Positions 53,131-62,181 of a DNA stretch of 64,000 nucleotides are shown in pieces; position 1 is the first letter of the stretch; the number at the start of each line of letters is the position of its first letter. The stretch is taken from contig JALNYU010000019.1 in NCBI GenBank assembly GCA_023229645.1, forward strand, positions 14,402 to 78,401, read 5' to 3'. The stretch is from Nevskia sp. (GTDB taxonomy: Bacteria > Pseudomonadota > Gammaproteobacteria > Nevskiales > Nevskiaceae). The notes under the pieces were generated by a model. That model ran no database searches. It was given only the letters and a program-made list of their open reading frames with translations, and had not been told where the DNA came from. The position numbers and the translations under genes are program-made.

Positions 53131-54309
53131 TCAAGGTTTGGGTTTCTGACCTGCTAGACGAGCCTTTAGCCAAGCCTCAATCCGGGGTGAAGCTTCGATT
53201 CCAGGTGTTTCGATATAACGGAACGTTAGCGCGCAGCCGCCGATCAGGATGGGCACGCAGGCGAGCGCAATGAGCCAGTGCAATTCTGGCGTCAGTGTGC
53301 GCGCCACATCGACGCCAATAACGAAATGGAAAACGGTGTAAAGCAATAGTCCGTGCAGTAAATAGAGGCTATACCCCATCTTGCCCAGGGTGCGTGCAGC
53401 GGGTGTTACGAGCATGCCAAATAAGTTATTGCCACAAGCGATCACGACAAAAGCGATGGCAAGTAGCGGCAGCGCCGGGCGGCTATATGCGGACGGCAGA
53501 AAGAGAACCGTCGCGGCGATGCACACCAGCGCCAATACGCTGCCGCCTCGCCCCGATAGCGCCTGGCATAATTTCGGCGAGCGCACTGCAAACGCCGCGA
53601 TTAGCCCGCCGCTGAACGAGAGATAAGCCAGCTGATTTTTCAGTCCGTAGGTAATAACCGCTACGCTGAATGCGCAAAAGGCAATTAGACGCATCGGCGC
53701 GCGGCAACCTACCATTAAGCCGATCAACGGCAGCGCTAAATAGAATGCCCATTCGTAGGGTAACGACCAAGTAACACCCGCAAGGATTTCGCTGGTCCTG
53801 ATGACCCCATTTAGATCTGGCTCACCAAATGCGGAGAAACCGAGCCAGCGCCCAACATCAAGCAACAGAGTAACGGCGGGTACGCGCAGCGTGAAGTCTG
53901 ACGCGATGGCGACGTAGATAAATAGTGCTGCCATTGCGAATAGGTAAAGCGGCACCAGACGCATTACGCGTGACACATATAGGCGCTGCCAATCGACCGG
54001 GCGTACGCGGCTATCCAACAGTTTCGATATAAATAGAAACGCCGTGATCATGAAAAACATGACCACGGCGCTTTCACCGCAATGATTGTAAAAATACGAT
54101 TGAATGCCGCCCCATTGGCCCGTGCGCAGGAAAAAATACCAGTACGCAGAGTGGTGCAGAAAAACAAAGAAGGCGAGGAAGCCGCGCAGCCCGTCGATTG
54201 ACGCATAACGGCCGGCTTTCGGGGGCGGATCGATGTAGACCAATAACTTGGCGCTTACAAGTGCCAGTAGGACCGCTGCGATGGCCGGGAGCGGATTGAG
54301 CGGGTCCAT
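53131..54309 (-). CDS. Acyltransferase 3 family membrane protein (OafA-like)
   Basis: Integral membrane acyltransferase of 392 residues with about ten helices. The family signature RYASIDGLRGFLAFFVFLHHSAYW near residue 35 holds the catalytic His; the block WSLPYEWAFYLALPLIGL is the second conserved region. Such enzymes acylate sugars of LPS or secreted glycans using acyl-CoA or related donors. It is the last gene of the minus-strand glycan operon, 37 bases after the DprE2-like gene. That context favours a modification of the same glycan. Confidence 0.9.
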   Translation of the reverse strand: MDPLNPLPAIAAVLLALVSAKLLVYIDPPPKAGRYASIDGLRGFLAFFVFLHHSAYWYFFLRTGQWGGIQSYFYNHCGESAVVMFFMITAFLFISKLLDSRVRPVDWQRLYVSRVMRLVPLYLFAMAALFIYVAIASDFTLRVPAVTLLLDVGRWLGFSAFGEPDLNGVIRTSEILAGVTWSLPYEWAFYLALPLIGLMVGCRAPMRLIAFCAFSVAVITYGLKNQLAYLSFSGGLIAAFAVRSPKLCQALSGRGGSVLALVCIAATVLFLPSAYSRPALPLLAIAFVVIACGNNLFGMLVTPAARTLGKMGYSLYLLHGLLLYTVFHFVIGVDVARTLTPELHWLIALACVPILIGGCALTFRYIETPGIEASPRIEAWLKARLAGQKPKP

Positions 54310-54346
54310 GTCGAACTGAGGTCAAGGGTTAATTTATGAAATTGCC

Positions 54347-55084
54347 CTATATCCTTAGGCGTTGGAATACGAATTCCGGCACTAGTTTGATGATACTCAT
54401 GATGCCGCGCCAGAACCAGGGGACATAAATCACGGGCTTACCCAAAATCATGCCGCGAGCGATGACTTTCCCAACGCTCGCTGGGCTCGCCCAGAGCGGG
54501 CCTTTTTTAAAGCTTGCGGTCATTGGCGTATCGACAAAGCCGGGTTTGATCGTGACGACACGAACCCCCTTGTTATATAGCCGCTGGCGCAAGCCGCTGG
54601 TGAAGGTTGTAACGGCTGCTTTCGCTGAACCGTAGACATAATTTGATTGGCGGCCGCGGTCACCGGCAACCGATGAAATCACTGCGATCGTGCCATGACC
54701 TTGGGCCTCGAAGCGATTAGCAAGCTCGGCGCAGAGCACCATCGCGCTGACGCCATTGACGCGAAATTCGTTGAGCATGGTCTCGATCGAGGTTTCGCAT
54801 AGTGCTTGGTCGGATAAGGTGCCGTGCGCGATCAACGCGGTATCAAGGCCGCCGAGACGCAGGCTGGTTTCGTCCAATAGTTTCGGGTACGCCATCATTT
54901 CTCGGGCATCGAGCACGTAAGTCTCGGCCTGCTTGGCCCCGCGTAGTTTCAGGTCTTCGGCAATGGCCTGCAGACGCTCGGCGTTACGGCCAACGAGCAT
55001 TAGGGCATCGCCGAGTAGCGCAAACTCGCGTGCGGTGGCCTCTGCGATGGCCGAGGTTGCGCCCATAATCAATATGCGTCTCAT
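54347..55084 (-). CDS. DprE2-like short-chain dehydrogenase (decaprenylphosphoryl-2-keto-ribose reductase)
   Basis: NAD(P)H-dependent SDR of 245 residues. The nucleotide motif is MGATSAIAEATAREFA (the DprE2-type ATSxIA), ISSVAGDRGRQSNYVYGSAKAA holds the catalytic Ser, Tyr and Lys, and the C-terminal end PWFWRGIMSIIKLVPEFVF is hydrophobic as in DprE2. In mycobacteria it reduces the 2-keto intermediate made by DprE1 to decaprenyl-phospho-arabinose. The start is set at 55084: its ATG overlaps the DprE1 stop by four bases (ATGA), the expected coupling; the frame open to 55159 reads into the upstream gene. Confidence 0.85.
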   Translation of the reverse strand: MRRILIMGATSAIAEATAREFALLGDALMLVGRNAERLQAIAEDLKLRGAKQAETYVLDAREMMAYPKLLDETSLRLGGLDTALIAHGTLSDQALCETSIETMLNEFRVNGVSAMVLCAELANRFEAQGHGTIAVISSVAGDRGRQSNYVYGSAKAAVTTFTSGLRQRLYNKGVRVVTIKPGFVDTPMTASFKKGPLWASPASVGKVIARGMILGKPVIYVPWFWRGIMSIIKLVPEFVFQRLRI

Positions 55085-56388
55085 GCAACATCTCCAGTGA
55101 CACGCCGCCAAAACGACGATGAGAACTTGGGGTCGACGTAGCGGCTGAACCCTCGCCACGCCGGAAAATAAGATTGGAACGATGCCGCCGACATTCGCGC
55201 ATCTTTAGCCGGGTAAACTGCGCCGCCGGCCGCGCGGGTGAGGTCGTCGAGCGTATTCAATAACGCAAGTGTCTCTGCGCCGCGATTGGGGAAATCCAAG
55301 GCGAGCGTCGCGCCGGGGCGGGGAAATGACAACATGCCCAGTGAAGGCACGGCGCCGAAGGTTTTCAGAACCAGGAGGAACGAACCGAGGCCCGAGCGGC
55401 CGATGCGCCCTAGCATTTCGGACAAAATATCAATTGCGCCCTCGGTCGGCAGCACGCATTGATATTGGTAAAAACCGCTCGGCCCGTACATTCGATTCCA
55501 CTCCAAAATGCCGTCAAGCGGGTAGAAAAACGGTCGGTAGTGCCATAACGCTTGGTTAACCTGCGCAGCTGGCCGGTGATAGTACAAGGTGTTGAACGCA
55601 CGCAGCGAAAGTGAATTCACTAACGAAATCGGTGGCGTGATCGGCATGCGCAGTACGCGGCCGCTGGGCGGTGCTTCCGTCGCAGGCGCGTGGTTGCCGC
55701 GGATAAAAATGCCGCGCCCGAGGTTGGCGCCGGTGGCCGAGCAGTCGAGCCAGGCGACGGTGTACTCGTAATCGCCGTCGGATGCAGCAGTGATCGCGAA
55801 AAACGCCTTGAGATTGGCGAATCGCTGGCTGTCGCCGCGGATCCAGGGCCCGGGCACGCGCTTTAGTTGCAGCGTTGCGCGGCGGATCAGACCGGTGAGA
55901 CCCAGTCCGCCGACCGTGGCGGCGAACCAATCTGGGTTTTGATCGCGGCTGCAGCGGAGTATCTGGCCATCCGAGCGCAGTAATTCGAATTCGAGAATGT
56001 GGTTGCCGAAGCTGCCGGCGCGGTGATGATTCTTGCCGTGCACGTCATTGGCGATTGCACCGCCAACGGTGACAAAGCGCGTGCCCGGCGTCACCGGTGG
56101 GAACCAGCCACTCGGCAATACGAGGTCGATGATTTCGCTTAATAACACCCCGGCTTCGCATTCGAGTCTGCCGGTGGCGGGATCGAACCCGATGAAGCGG
56201 TCGAGACCGCGTCCGATGAGTAGTGTGCCGCCATCATTGCGGCCGACATCGCCATAGCTACGGCCGTTGCCGAAGGTAAGCAAGGACGGCTCGTCCGGTA
56301 ACGCCTGGAACCGATCAGTCAACGCTACCAGGCGCTGCGGCGCACCCGGCAGACGGCCCCAAGCGGTTCCGGGCTGATTCATCGCCAA
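55081..56388 (-). CDS. DprE1-like FAD-binding oxidase (decaprenylphosphoryl-ribose oxidase)
   Basis: Vanillyl-alcohol-oxidase-type flavoprotein of 435 residues. The FAD-binding region shows FGNGRSYGDVGRNDGG and PPVTPGTRFVTVGGAIANDVHGKNHHRAGSFGNHI. In mycobacterial DprE1 the 2-OH of polyprenyl-phospho-ribose is oxidised; the catalytic Lys is in AKDSR, here AKDAR. The Cys attacked by benzothiazinones (ICVDFP in Mycobacterium) is replaced by Ala (LALDFP), so this form should be insensitive to such drugs. It lies between the HAD-UbiA gene (2-base gap) and the DprE2-like gene (4-base overlap). Confidence 0.87.
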   Translation of the reverse strand: MAMNQPGTAWGRLPGAPQRLVALTDRFQALPDEPSLLTFGNGRSYGDVGRNDGGTLLIGRGLDRFIGFDPATGRLECEAGVLLSEIIDLVLPSGWFPPVTPGTRFVTVGGAIANDVHGKNHHRAGSFGNHILEFELLRSDGQILRCSRDQNPDWFAATVGGLGLTGLIRRATLQLKRVPGPWIRGDSQRFANLKAFFAITAASDGDYEYTVAWLDCSATGANLGRGIFIRGNHAPATEAPPSGRVLRMPITPPISLVNSLSLRAFNTLYYHRPAAQVNQALWHYRPFFYPLDGILEWNRMYGPSGFYQYQCVLPTEGAIDILSEMLGRIGRSGLGSFLLVLKTFGAVPSLGMLSFPRPGATLALDFPNRGAETLALLNTLDDLTRAAGGAVYPAKDARMSAASFQSYFPAWRGFSRYVDPKFSSSFWRRVTGDVA

Positions 56389-56390
56389 AC

Positions 56391-57812
56391 TCAGATTGCC
56401 AGCGCGACTATCGCGCCGATGACGACAAACAGCAGCAGACTAGCGCGATCACGCAGCGCGAAGATAACCGGGTCATCGTGCATTTTGCCGCGCGTGGTAA
56501 GCAGCCAGACACGGCTAATCCAAAACAGCATCAGTGGGCAGATCAACCAGAGTGGCTTGGCGTGCTTGTATAGCGCCTGCGAGTCAGCGCTATTGATATA
56601 CAGCGCCATAACAACAATTGCGCAATAGCCGGCTGCGGTACCGAGGTTCATCAACAGTGGCAGATCTTCGGTGCCATAGCCGCGGCCGTGGCCCCCGGCT
56701 TTGCCGGCTTGGCGCGCGTCCTCCAACTCGGCGTAGCGCTTGACGATGCCGAGACTGAGAAATAGAAATATCGAAAACGCCAGTAGCCAGAATGAAGGTG
56801 CGATCAAAACAGCGGCCGAGCCGGCAATGATGCGGATGGTATAGAGCCCCGCGAGCGTCATGACGTCGATCAACGCAGCGCGTTTAAGGCGTAGCGAATA
56901 CGCCCAGGTGACGACGTAGTAAGCAGCCAGGACAACGCAAAAATAGATATTGGTCAGCGCGGCAATGATGGCGGCGGTGATCAGCAACGCCGCCGAGACC
57001 AGCGCACCGCTACGGGCCGGCAACGCACCCGATGCAAACGGCCGAAAGCGCTTGCGCTTGTGGCGCCGATCGGCCGGCAAATCGAGCAAATCGTTAATCA
57101 GATAGACACTAGAAGCGCAAAGGCCGAACGCGATAAACGCCAGTACCGCATGCAATAGCACCGTTGGCTGGGTGATCGCGTGAGCGAGTAGCGCCGGCAC
57201 GAATATCAATAGGTTTTTCACCCATTGATACAGACGCGCGGCTTTAATCCATAGCTTTAGCGAGGGTTGCGTCCCCGCAAATACCGGCCCTAGCTCCGCA
57301 ACCTGCTGTGCCCGCCGGGCTAAGGCTGGCGTGCCGACGACAATGGCTTGGCGCGCTGATTTCCAGACGGCGAGGTCAACGCTATCGTTACCGGCATAGT
57401 CGTAGCCCTTTTCGCCGAACCGTTGCACTAATGCCAGCCGCTTGCGCTCGCCGGAGAGATTTTCGCCGCCGTCATTGGCGATCACGTCGTCAAAAACCTG
57501 CAAATGATTGGCAACCGCTTCGGCAATCGAGCGGTTCGCGGCAGTTACCAGCACCAATTTTCGGCCGCTGGCGCGCTCGCTGCGCAGCCACGCGAGCAAG
57601 GCGTCGTGATACGGCAAGGTGCTGGCGTCAAGCGTGACGCGGCTCGCGATTTGATGCTTGAATTCGGCTTTGCCCTGCGCGAGCCAGCCGGGCAACGAAA
57701 GCAGCGCAACCGGCGCTTCTTTGGCCAGCCCGAGCAGCGACTCATGCAAGGTATCGATAGGGGTCAGCGTGCCGTCGAGATCAACACAAAGGGGCGGGGC
57801 GGCGGAGTTCAT
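56391..57812 (-). CDS. HAD-phosphatase / UbiA prenyltransferase fusion (polyprenyl-phospho-ribosyl synthase-like)
   Basis: Protein of 473 residues in two parts. Residues 1-175 are a HAD phosphatase with all four motifs: DLDGT (D11, D13), LVTAAN (T90), K123/K124 region and GNDSVD (141-146). Residues 190-470 are a UbiA-type prenyltransferase with the first Asp motif NDLLDLPAD (240-248) and about eight helices. The mycobacterial UbiA relative (Rv3806c) joins polyprenyl phosphate to phosphoribosyl pyrophosphate, giving a 5-phosphate that must be removed. The HAD domain could do that removal; inference. The start ATG overlaps the upstream stop by four bases. Not UbiA of ubiquinone synthesis, since no neighbours of that pathway are present. 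Confidence 0.88.
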   Translation of the reverse strand: MNSAAPPLCVDLDGTLTPIDTLHESLLGLAKEAPVALLSLPGWLAQGKAEFKHQIASRVTLDASTLPYHDALLAWLRSERASGRKLVLVTAANRSIAEAVANHLQVFDDVIANDGGENLSGERKRLALVQRFGEKGYDYAGNDSVDLAVWKSARQAIVVGTPALARRAQQVAELGPVFAGTQPSLKLWIKAARLYQWVKNLLIFVPALLAHAITQPTVLLHAVLAFIAFGLCASSVYLINDLLDLPADRRHKRKRFRPFASGALPARSGALVSAALLITAAIIAALTNIYFCVVLAAYYVVTWAYSLRLKRAALIDVMTLAGLYTIRIIAGSAAVLIAPSFWLLAFSIFLFLSLGIVKRYAELEDARQAGKAGGHGRGYGTEDLPLLMNLGTAAGYCAIVVMALYINSADSQALYKHAKPLWLICPLMLFWISRVWLLTTRGKMHDDPVIFALRDRASLLLFVVIGAIVALAI

Positions 57813-58840
57813 GGCAGCGAGCGGATCGGGCGAGTTTTAACTTGAGCTTCGAGAATGGCGGCGGTGATGAGTCCGATGACGACCGCAAACCACAATGTAG
57901 CGAGACGACACAGCAGCGTTGCGATAATGGCTACGGATAAAGGCATTCCGCGGGCAACTAGCAAGCTGGTCATAACAACTTCCATGCCGCCGATGCCGCC
58001 GGGCATAAAGAACGCGGCGCCACCCCCAAGTGCGGCGATGGCGTAAATGCCGGTTGCGGCAGCGGGTGAGAGGTCAAACTGTAAGCCTCGGCAGATGAGC
58101 TGGAAGCCGATGCCTTCGGCGCCCCAGGCGATAACGCCGAGCACTAAGCCGACGATCAATAACTGCGGCCGTAATAGATTCTGCGACGACTGCAGCAACT
58201 TGGTCAGGTGGGCTAATGCGGCGCTGAGTCTGCCGCTACGGCGTGCCGATAAACGACTGGTCCAACGCGGTAGCGCCGGCTGTCCAATCAGCAGTAGCAG
58301 GCCGACGGTGATCGCAATGGCGGCCGCCAGCACCGGCCAATATTGCAATTGGTCGAGTACGATCAAACTCGCCAGTAGCGCCATCGCGAGCAAATCCAGC
58401 AGCCGTTCGACGAATAGCGCGGCGATGCTTTCAGGATAGCTGACCCCATGCTCGCGCAGATATAACGACCGTACCGCTTCGCCGGCTTTGGCTGGACTTA
58501 CGGTGAACGCGAAGCCACTTAGGTAGTAGAGCAGGTGCTGGCCGGTCGGCAGCCGATGGCCCAACTCGGCGATGTAAAGCCGCCAGCGCTGAAAGCGAAA
58601 CAGGTAATTGACCAACGATAGGCCGAGTACGAGACCGCTGCCGAGCCAGCCGAGTTGGCTCAGCGCCATGCGTAGTTTATCGGCGTCGGTCGAGAGCGCA
58701 GCGACGGTGTACAGCAACACGCCGAGCCCCGCGACCAAGATCAACGCGCGGCGCTTATTGCTTGAAGGTCGTGCGCCGTGTGATTCAGTCAAAACGTTCT
58801 CCGGTGCAGATCGACGGTGTTCGAAAACTTCCTGCGGCAC
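57809..58840 (-). CDS. LPG-synthase-TM/UPF0104-like membrane protein
   Basis: Integral membrane protein of 343 residues with seven or eight helices, of the family that includes the flippase half of MprF and YbhN. The conserved central region GFAFTVSPAKAGEAVRSLYLREHGVSYPESIAALFVERLLDLLAM is diagnostic. In the glycan operon it might flip polyprenyl-phospho-arabinose across the inner membrane; family members move lipids, but this function is not shown. Its stop overlaps the start of the HAD-UbiA gene by four bases, so the two are coupled. Confidence 0.85.
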   Translation of the reverse strand: MPQEVFEHRRSAPENVLTESHGARPSSNKRRALILVAGLGVLLYTVAALSTDADKLRMALSQLGWLGSGLVLGLSLVNYLFRFQRWRLYIAELGHRLPTGQHLLYYLSGFAFTVSPAKAGEAVRSLYLREHGVSYPESIAALFVERLLDLLAMALLASLIVLDQLQYWPVLAAAIAITVGLLLLIGQPALPRWTSRLSARRSGRLSAALAHLTKLLQSSQNLLRPQLLIVGLVLGVIAWGAEGIGFQLICRGLQFDLSPAAATGIYAIAALGGGAAFFMPGGIGGMEVVMTSLLVARGMPLSVAIIATLLCRLATLWFAVVIGLITAAILEAQVKTRPIRSLP

Positions 58841-58861
58841 GGGCGTAAGTGTGCTTGGCGG

Positions 58862-60283
58862 TCATCGCCGCCTGATGACACTGGTCATTCGGCGGCGCCC
58901 ACTGGGAACGGTGCTGCTGCGCGATCTACTCCGGCGGTCGGTGCGAATCGATCCAGGTTCGCCATAGATCTGCCGCAAGCGGTAGTCCAGCAGCGACCGT
59001 GCCAGTGCGCCGGTCGAAATCATCATGATCACGAATTCGAAGCTGGTTGCGGTGAACCAGTTGGCTTCCGAAAGATTGGCGATTGCCTGCAAGAAGAACA
59101 GCCCCAGGTAAAGGGCGCCTTGCGCGCGGTCTATTTTTAGCAGCTGTAGGGCCTGCTTAACGTAGACGAACAAGTACCCGAACAGCACGATGAGACCGAC
59201 GAAGCCAAGATCATTGATTGTTTCAAGATAACCGTTGTGCGACTGCGTCGGATAAAAATACATCTTCGATAAAAATATATACGACGGCGAATACGGCACC
59301 GGCCCAATCCAATAGGCGCCGAGCCCGGTGCCGAGTATCGGGTGGAATTGGATGTGCTCGTTGATGATCTGCCAAATAACGCTGCGGTTTGAAAAGGTAC
59401 TGTCCTTACCGGTAATTAAGCTAATGGGCGTTAGCAGGGCCTCGAGGCCGGGGACGACACGAAGTACCGCGAGTGCATACGCGACAACGATCAGCGCAAA
59501 CGTGGCGATGATGAATGGCATATAGCGACGCAGGTTTTGCGGCACCCGTAATAGCAACACGAGAAAGAAGCACGCGAAGACGGCTGATAGCAGCGAGGTA
59601 GAACTGCGGGACAGCAGCAGGCATAGCGCAGATAAGCCACCGCCGAAAGCGATCATATACAGCTTGCGCTCCTTCGCGAGCAAGGCATGGAACCACAGCA
59701 CGAGGGCGAAGCTCGACAGATGGCCAAACGCGTTCTTCTGGAAGGTCACGCCACGCCAAGAGCCTTTCAGTGTTTCGGTGGTGCCTTGTTCGATTGCGAG
59801 ATCAGGCGATACTGCGCCTAAGACCAGTGACGCGATCAGCAGAAAAGTCAGAATCGGCAGCATCAAATCTTGAAACCGAGTTCGCACCCAGCTGACGAGC
59901 CCAAACGAAATGCACACGGCGATAAAAGACACCAGATTGAAGCAGCGTTGTATGGTCGTCGGCGGTTCGATCGACCACGCCACGCTGGCGCAAGAGAGCG
60001 CGATGTACAGCAACAGAAAGGGATTCATCCGCCGTAGCAGCAGCCATGTCAGCGATGAGCGCCACAGCATCAACAACACGCCGACGCCGAGCAAGCCGAC
60101 CTTGAAGATCCGGTAATACCCAGGGCCGGAGTTAAAACCGCCGGAAATATTTTCCGGCACCACCATGTAGTAGATCTGGACCCAGACCATTGCGGCCATT
60201 AACCAGCCGTACTTGTAGTCCGGCGTCCATTGCGGCGTGCCGGCCTGCTGCGGATAGGAATGCGGGAACGGGGCGTAATTCAT
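58862..60283 (-). CDS. O-antigen-ligase/polymerase-like membrane protein (Wzy_C)
   Basis: Integral membrane protein of about 473 residues with some twelve helices and a Wzy_C-type large loop: SRSSTSLLSAVFACFFLV precedes the loop, and HIQFHPILGTGLGAYWIG with SHNGYLETINDLGFVGL are the conserved parts. Members attach or polymerise undecaprenyl-linked glycans. The start ATG at 60283 (MNYAPFPHS) is chosen; an open frame continues to GTG 60316. Stop is 21 bases from the next gene, so it begins the glycan operon. Its last residues RRRMTSVIRRR come from a hairpin in the DNA. Confidence 0.85.
   Translation of the reverse strand: MNYAPFPHSYPQQAGTPQWTPDYKYGWLMAAMVWVQIYYMVVPENISGGFNSGPGYYRIFKVGLLGVGVLLMLWRSSLTWLLLRRMNPFLLLYIALSCASVAWSIEPPTTIQRCFNLVSFIAVCISFGLVSWVRTRFQDLMLPILTFLLIASLVLGAVSPDLAIEQGTTETLKGSWRGVTFQKNAFGHLSSFALVLWFHALLAKERKLYMIAFGGGLSALCLLLSRSSTSLLSAVFACFFLVLLLRVPQNLRRYMPFIIATFALIVVAYALAVLRVVPGLEALLTPISLITGKDSTFSNRSVIWQIINEHIQFHPILGTGLGAYWIGPVPYSPSYIFLSKMYFYPTQSHNGYLETINDLGFVGLIVLFGYLFVYVKQALQLLKIDRAQGALYLGLFFLQAIANLSEANWFTATSFEFVIMMISTGALARSLLDYRLRQIYGEPGSIRTDRRSRSRSSTVPSGRRRMTSVIRRR
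58866..58897. repeat. Imperfect hairpin at the 3' end of the ligase gene
   Basis: Arms CGCCGCC / GGCGGCG and ATGAC / GTCAT around ACTG. It overlaps the last codons of the ligase gene and precedes the next start by about 30 bases. There is no T run, so it is more a processing or attenuation element than a terminator. Confidence 0.5.
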
Positions 60284-60316
60284 CGCGAGCCGAGGGCGGG
60301 ATGCCGCTGTGCGCAC

Positions 60317-60658
60317 CGCGTTAATGCACGCGGGTCCAGTCCATTGGGAGGTTGCTGAATCGGTCTGCGGTGCATTTAGGGCGGATGAATCGTTCTTAAA
60401 TCGACAATACTAAAAAGGCTGACCGTGTGTAGGCGCAACTGATGCCCTCGAATTACGTTTCCGGCTTGGGCTGCATCAGTGTGCCCCATGTTGCCGCTAA
60501 ACCGAGCGCAGCGTAAGCGGTGTAAGCGAAGCACTTCTTGCAGCTCGGAGATATTACCGACAGCGACGACGCTTTTTGTGCGTGCAGCAACACTGCGCCA
60601 TCCGTATTATGAAACGTGCTTGCCTTACGCTGTGGCGAGTCCAACCGATCCCTAGAAA
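60317..60658. other. 342-base divergent spacer
   Basis: Separates the minus-strand glycan operon from the plus-strand membrane protein gene. A 63-codon minus-strand frame (60453-60644) starts with TTG, has no ribosome site and no family likeness, so I do not call it. Promoters for both sides should be here; no clear boxes. Confidence 0.45.
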
Positions 60659-62167
60659 ATGCGCGCCACGCAAACCAGTGATGCCCTGCTTGCCGCTACT
60701 CTGACGGTGCTATCGCTCGGGCTCTGGTTTTGCCTAGGGTTCCCGTGGCAGCACCATAACGAATCCTTAGTTTGGGCGATTGAATTACATAAAGCCTCAT
60801 TGTGGGAGGCGTGGGTATCGAATCCGATTACGCCGGTGCAGACCTATCGGCCACTCGGCGTCATGCTGGCGTGGCTGGGTTTTCATGCCACGCACGGCGG
60901 AATCTGGTTGCAGCAGCTATTTAATCTCGTGTTCACCGCTGTTGCTTGGATTGTGGCGCTGCTGGCGGCCAAGCGGTCGGAACGGTTGACCTTTGCCTGG
61001 CTTGCTTGCGCTGCAATCGGTGGCTTTTTTTCCGGTTACATCTATTTATTTCATCTGCACGGCGTCTTTTACGGGCCTTTGCTGCTGTTTTTAGCGCTGC
61101 TGCAGCGGGACGCAGACCGCGATACCGCATTAACGTGGCACAGCGCCGGCTGCTTATTGGGACTGGCAGCGATTTTTGCTGCATTCCATACCTTTGCCTT
61201 CTTATTTTTCGCGGCTTATATCAGCGGTCGTTGGCTGCAAAATCGGCTGCTGGGTCGCCCGGCCAGCGTCCTCGCGGCGCTGGCGACAATATTGCTCGCG
61301 GCGGCGGCGACTAAGCTGCTCGTTGCATCGTCTAGCGACCTCGTCCAGGGTAGTTTAATTGCAGGTCTATTGGCTTCGTACAAGGCATTTGAAATCAATG
61401 CATTGTTATCCGGGTTCGCCATTGTTTTAGCGGTGCTGGCGGGCGCGGCCGGCACGCGCACCAAGCGCCGCGCGCTCGGTGGCTTGCTTGCGTTGGGTTT
61501 AGGGCTGGCGTGCTGGGCAATGCATTTGCCGGCGATTTTTGCCTGGATCATCGTCTGTCAGCTGCGAACACTATTCAGCGGGCGATTCGCACTGGCGGCG
61601 CTTATTGCCGTCACTGCGCTGCTGCCGATTGCCACCGCCACCGGTTCTCCGACCTACGCCTTGTTTGTGGTCATGCCGTGCGTCGCCGTTACTGCTCACG
61701 GCTGGGATTGGTCTGAGCGATCACACCGCGTCTTGCGGCGTGCGGCATTGGCGGCGCTGATTGCGGTGCCAACGTTATTGTTGGTGTTAAAACTAGGCAT
61801 TACGGTGCCAGGGGTTAGCAAACTCGTGCAACCCTTGCAGGCAGAGCGGGAAAAGACCGAGCAGATGGCGCAAGTTTTCGGCTGGTTAGACGCGCATCAG
61901 GACATCAGCGGTGGTTTAACGTTGTGCCAGCCTGGGGATTTCCCCGTGCGTTCGAACACCGCGGTTGAGCGGCGATATCGAGCGCCGACCCATACTTGGC
62001 CGTTCAATGAATACCTGAAAGCACGGTATGGCACGCGCCTTGTGCAGGCCGCGCCCATACTCTTACTGTGCTTTGGCGGCGATACGCGAGCGGGTGCCGA
62101 GGTTCTCGATACGGTGCCCGGTCGTTGGGCGAATGCGGCAACATTGCTGAGATTGCCTGCGCCGTAG
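60659..62167 (+). CDS. Polytopic membrane protein, GT-C-like (possible glycosyltransferase)
   Basis: Protein of 502 residues with ten or more hydrophobic helices and a C-terminal soluble part of about 100 residues (from about 395). The first loop carries acidic and His residues after helix 1 (PWQHHNESLVWAIELH), which is where GT-C glycosyltransferases place their catalytic Asp/Glu. I do not recognise a family by motif. Next to a polyprenyl-phospho-arabinose operon, an arabinosyltransferase role is attractive but unproved. It converges with the GH5 gene, 14 bases between stops. Confidence 0.6.
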   Translation: MRATQTSDALLAATLTVLSLGLWFCLGFPWQHHNESLVWAIELHKASLWEAWVSNPITPVQTYRPLGVMLAWLGFHATHGGIWLQQLFNLVFTAVAWIVALLAAKRSERLTFAWLACAAIGGFFSGYIYLFHLHGVFYGPLLLFLALLQRDADRDTALTWHSAGCLLGLAAIFAAFHTFAFLFFAAYISGRWLQNRLLGRPASVLAALATILLAAAATKLLVASSSDLVQGSLIAGLLASYKAFEINALLSGFAIVLAVLAGAAGTRTKRRALGGLLALGLGLACWAMHLPAIFAWIIVCQLRTLFSGRFALAALIAVTALLPIATATGSPTYALFVVMPCVAVTAHGWDWSERSHRVLRRAALAALIAVPTLLLVLKLGITVPGVSKLVQPLQAEREKTEQMAQVFGWLDAHQDISGGLTLCQPGDFPVRSNTAVERRYRAPTHTWPFNEYLKARYGTRLVQAAPILLLCFGGDTRAGAEVLDTVPGRWANAATLLRLPAP

Positions 62168-62181
62168 ACGGGAAGAAGTCA

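Noticed and set aside
60453..60644. 63-codon minus-strand frame between the ligase gene and the polytopic membrane gene
   Set aside because: TTG start without ribosome site, no recognisable features.
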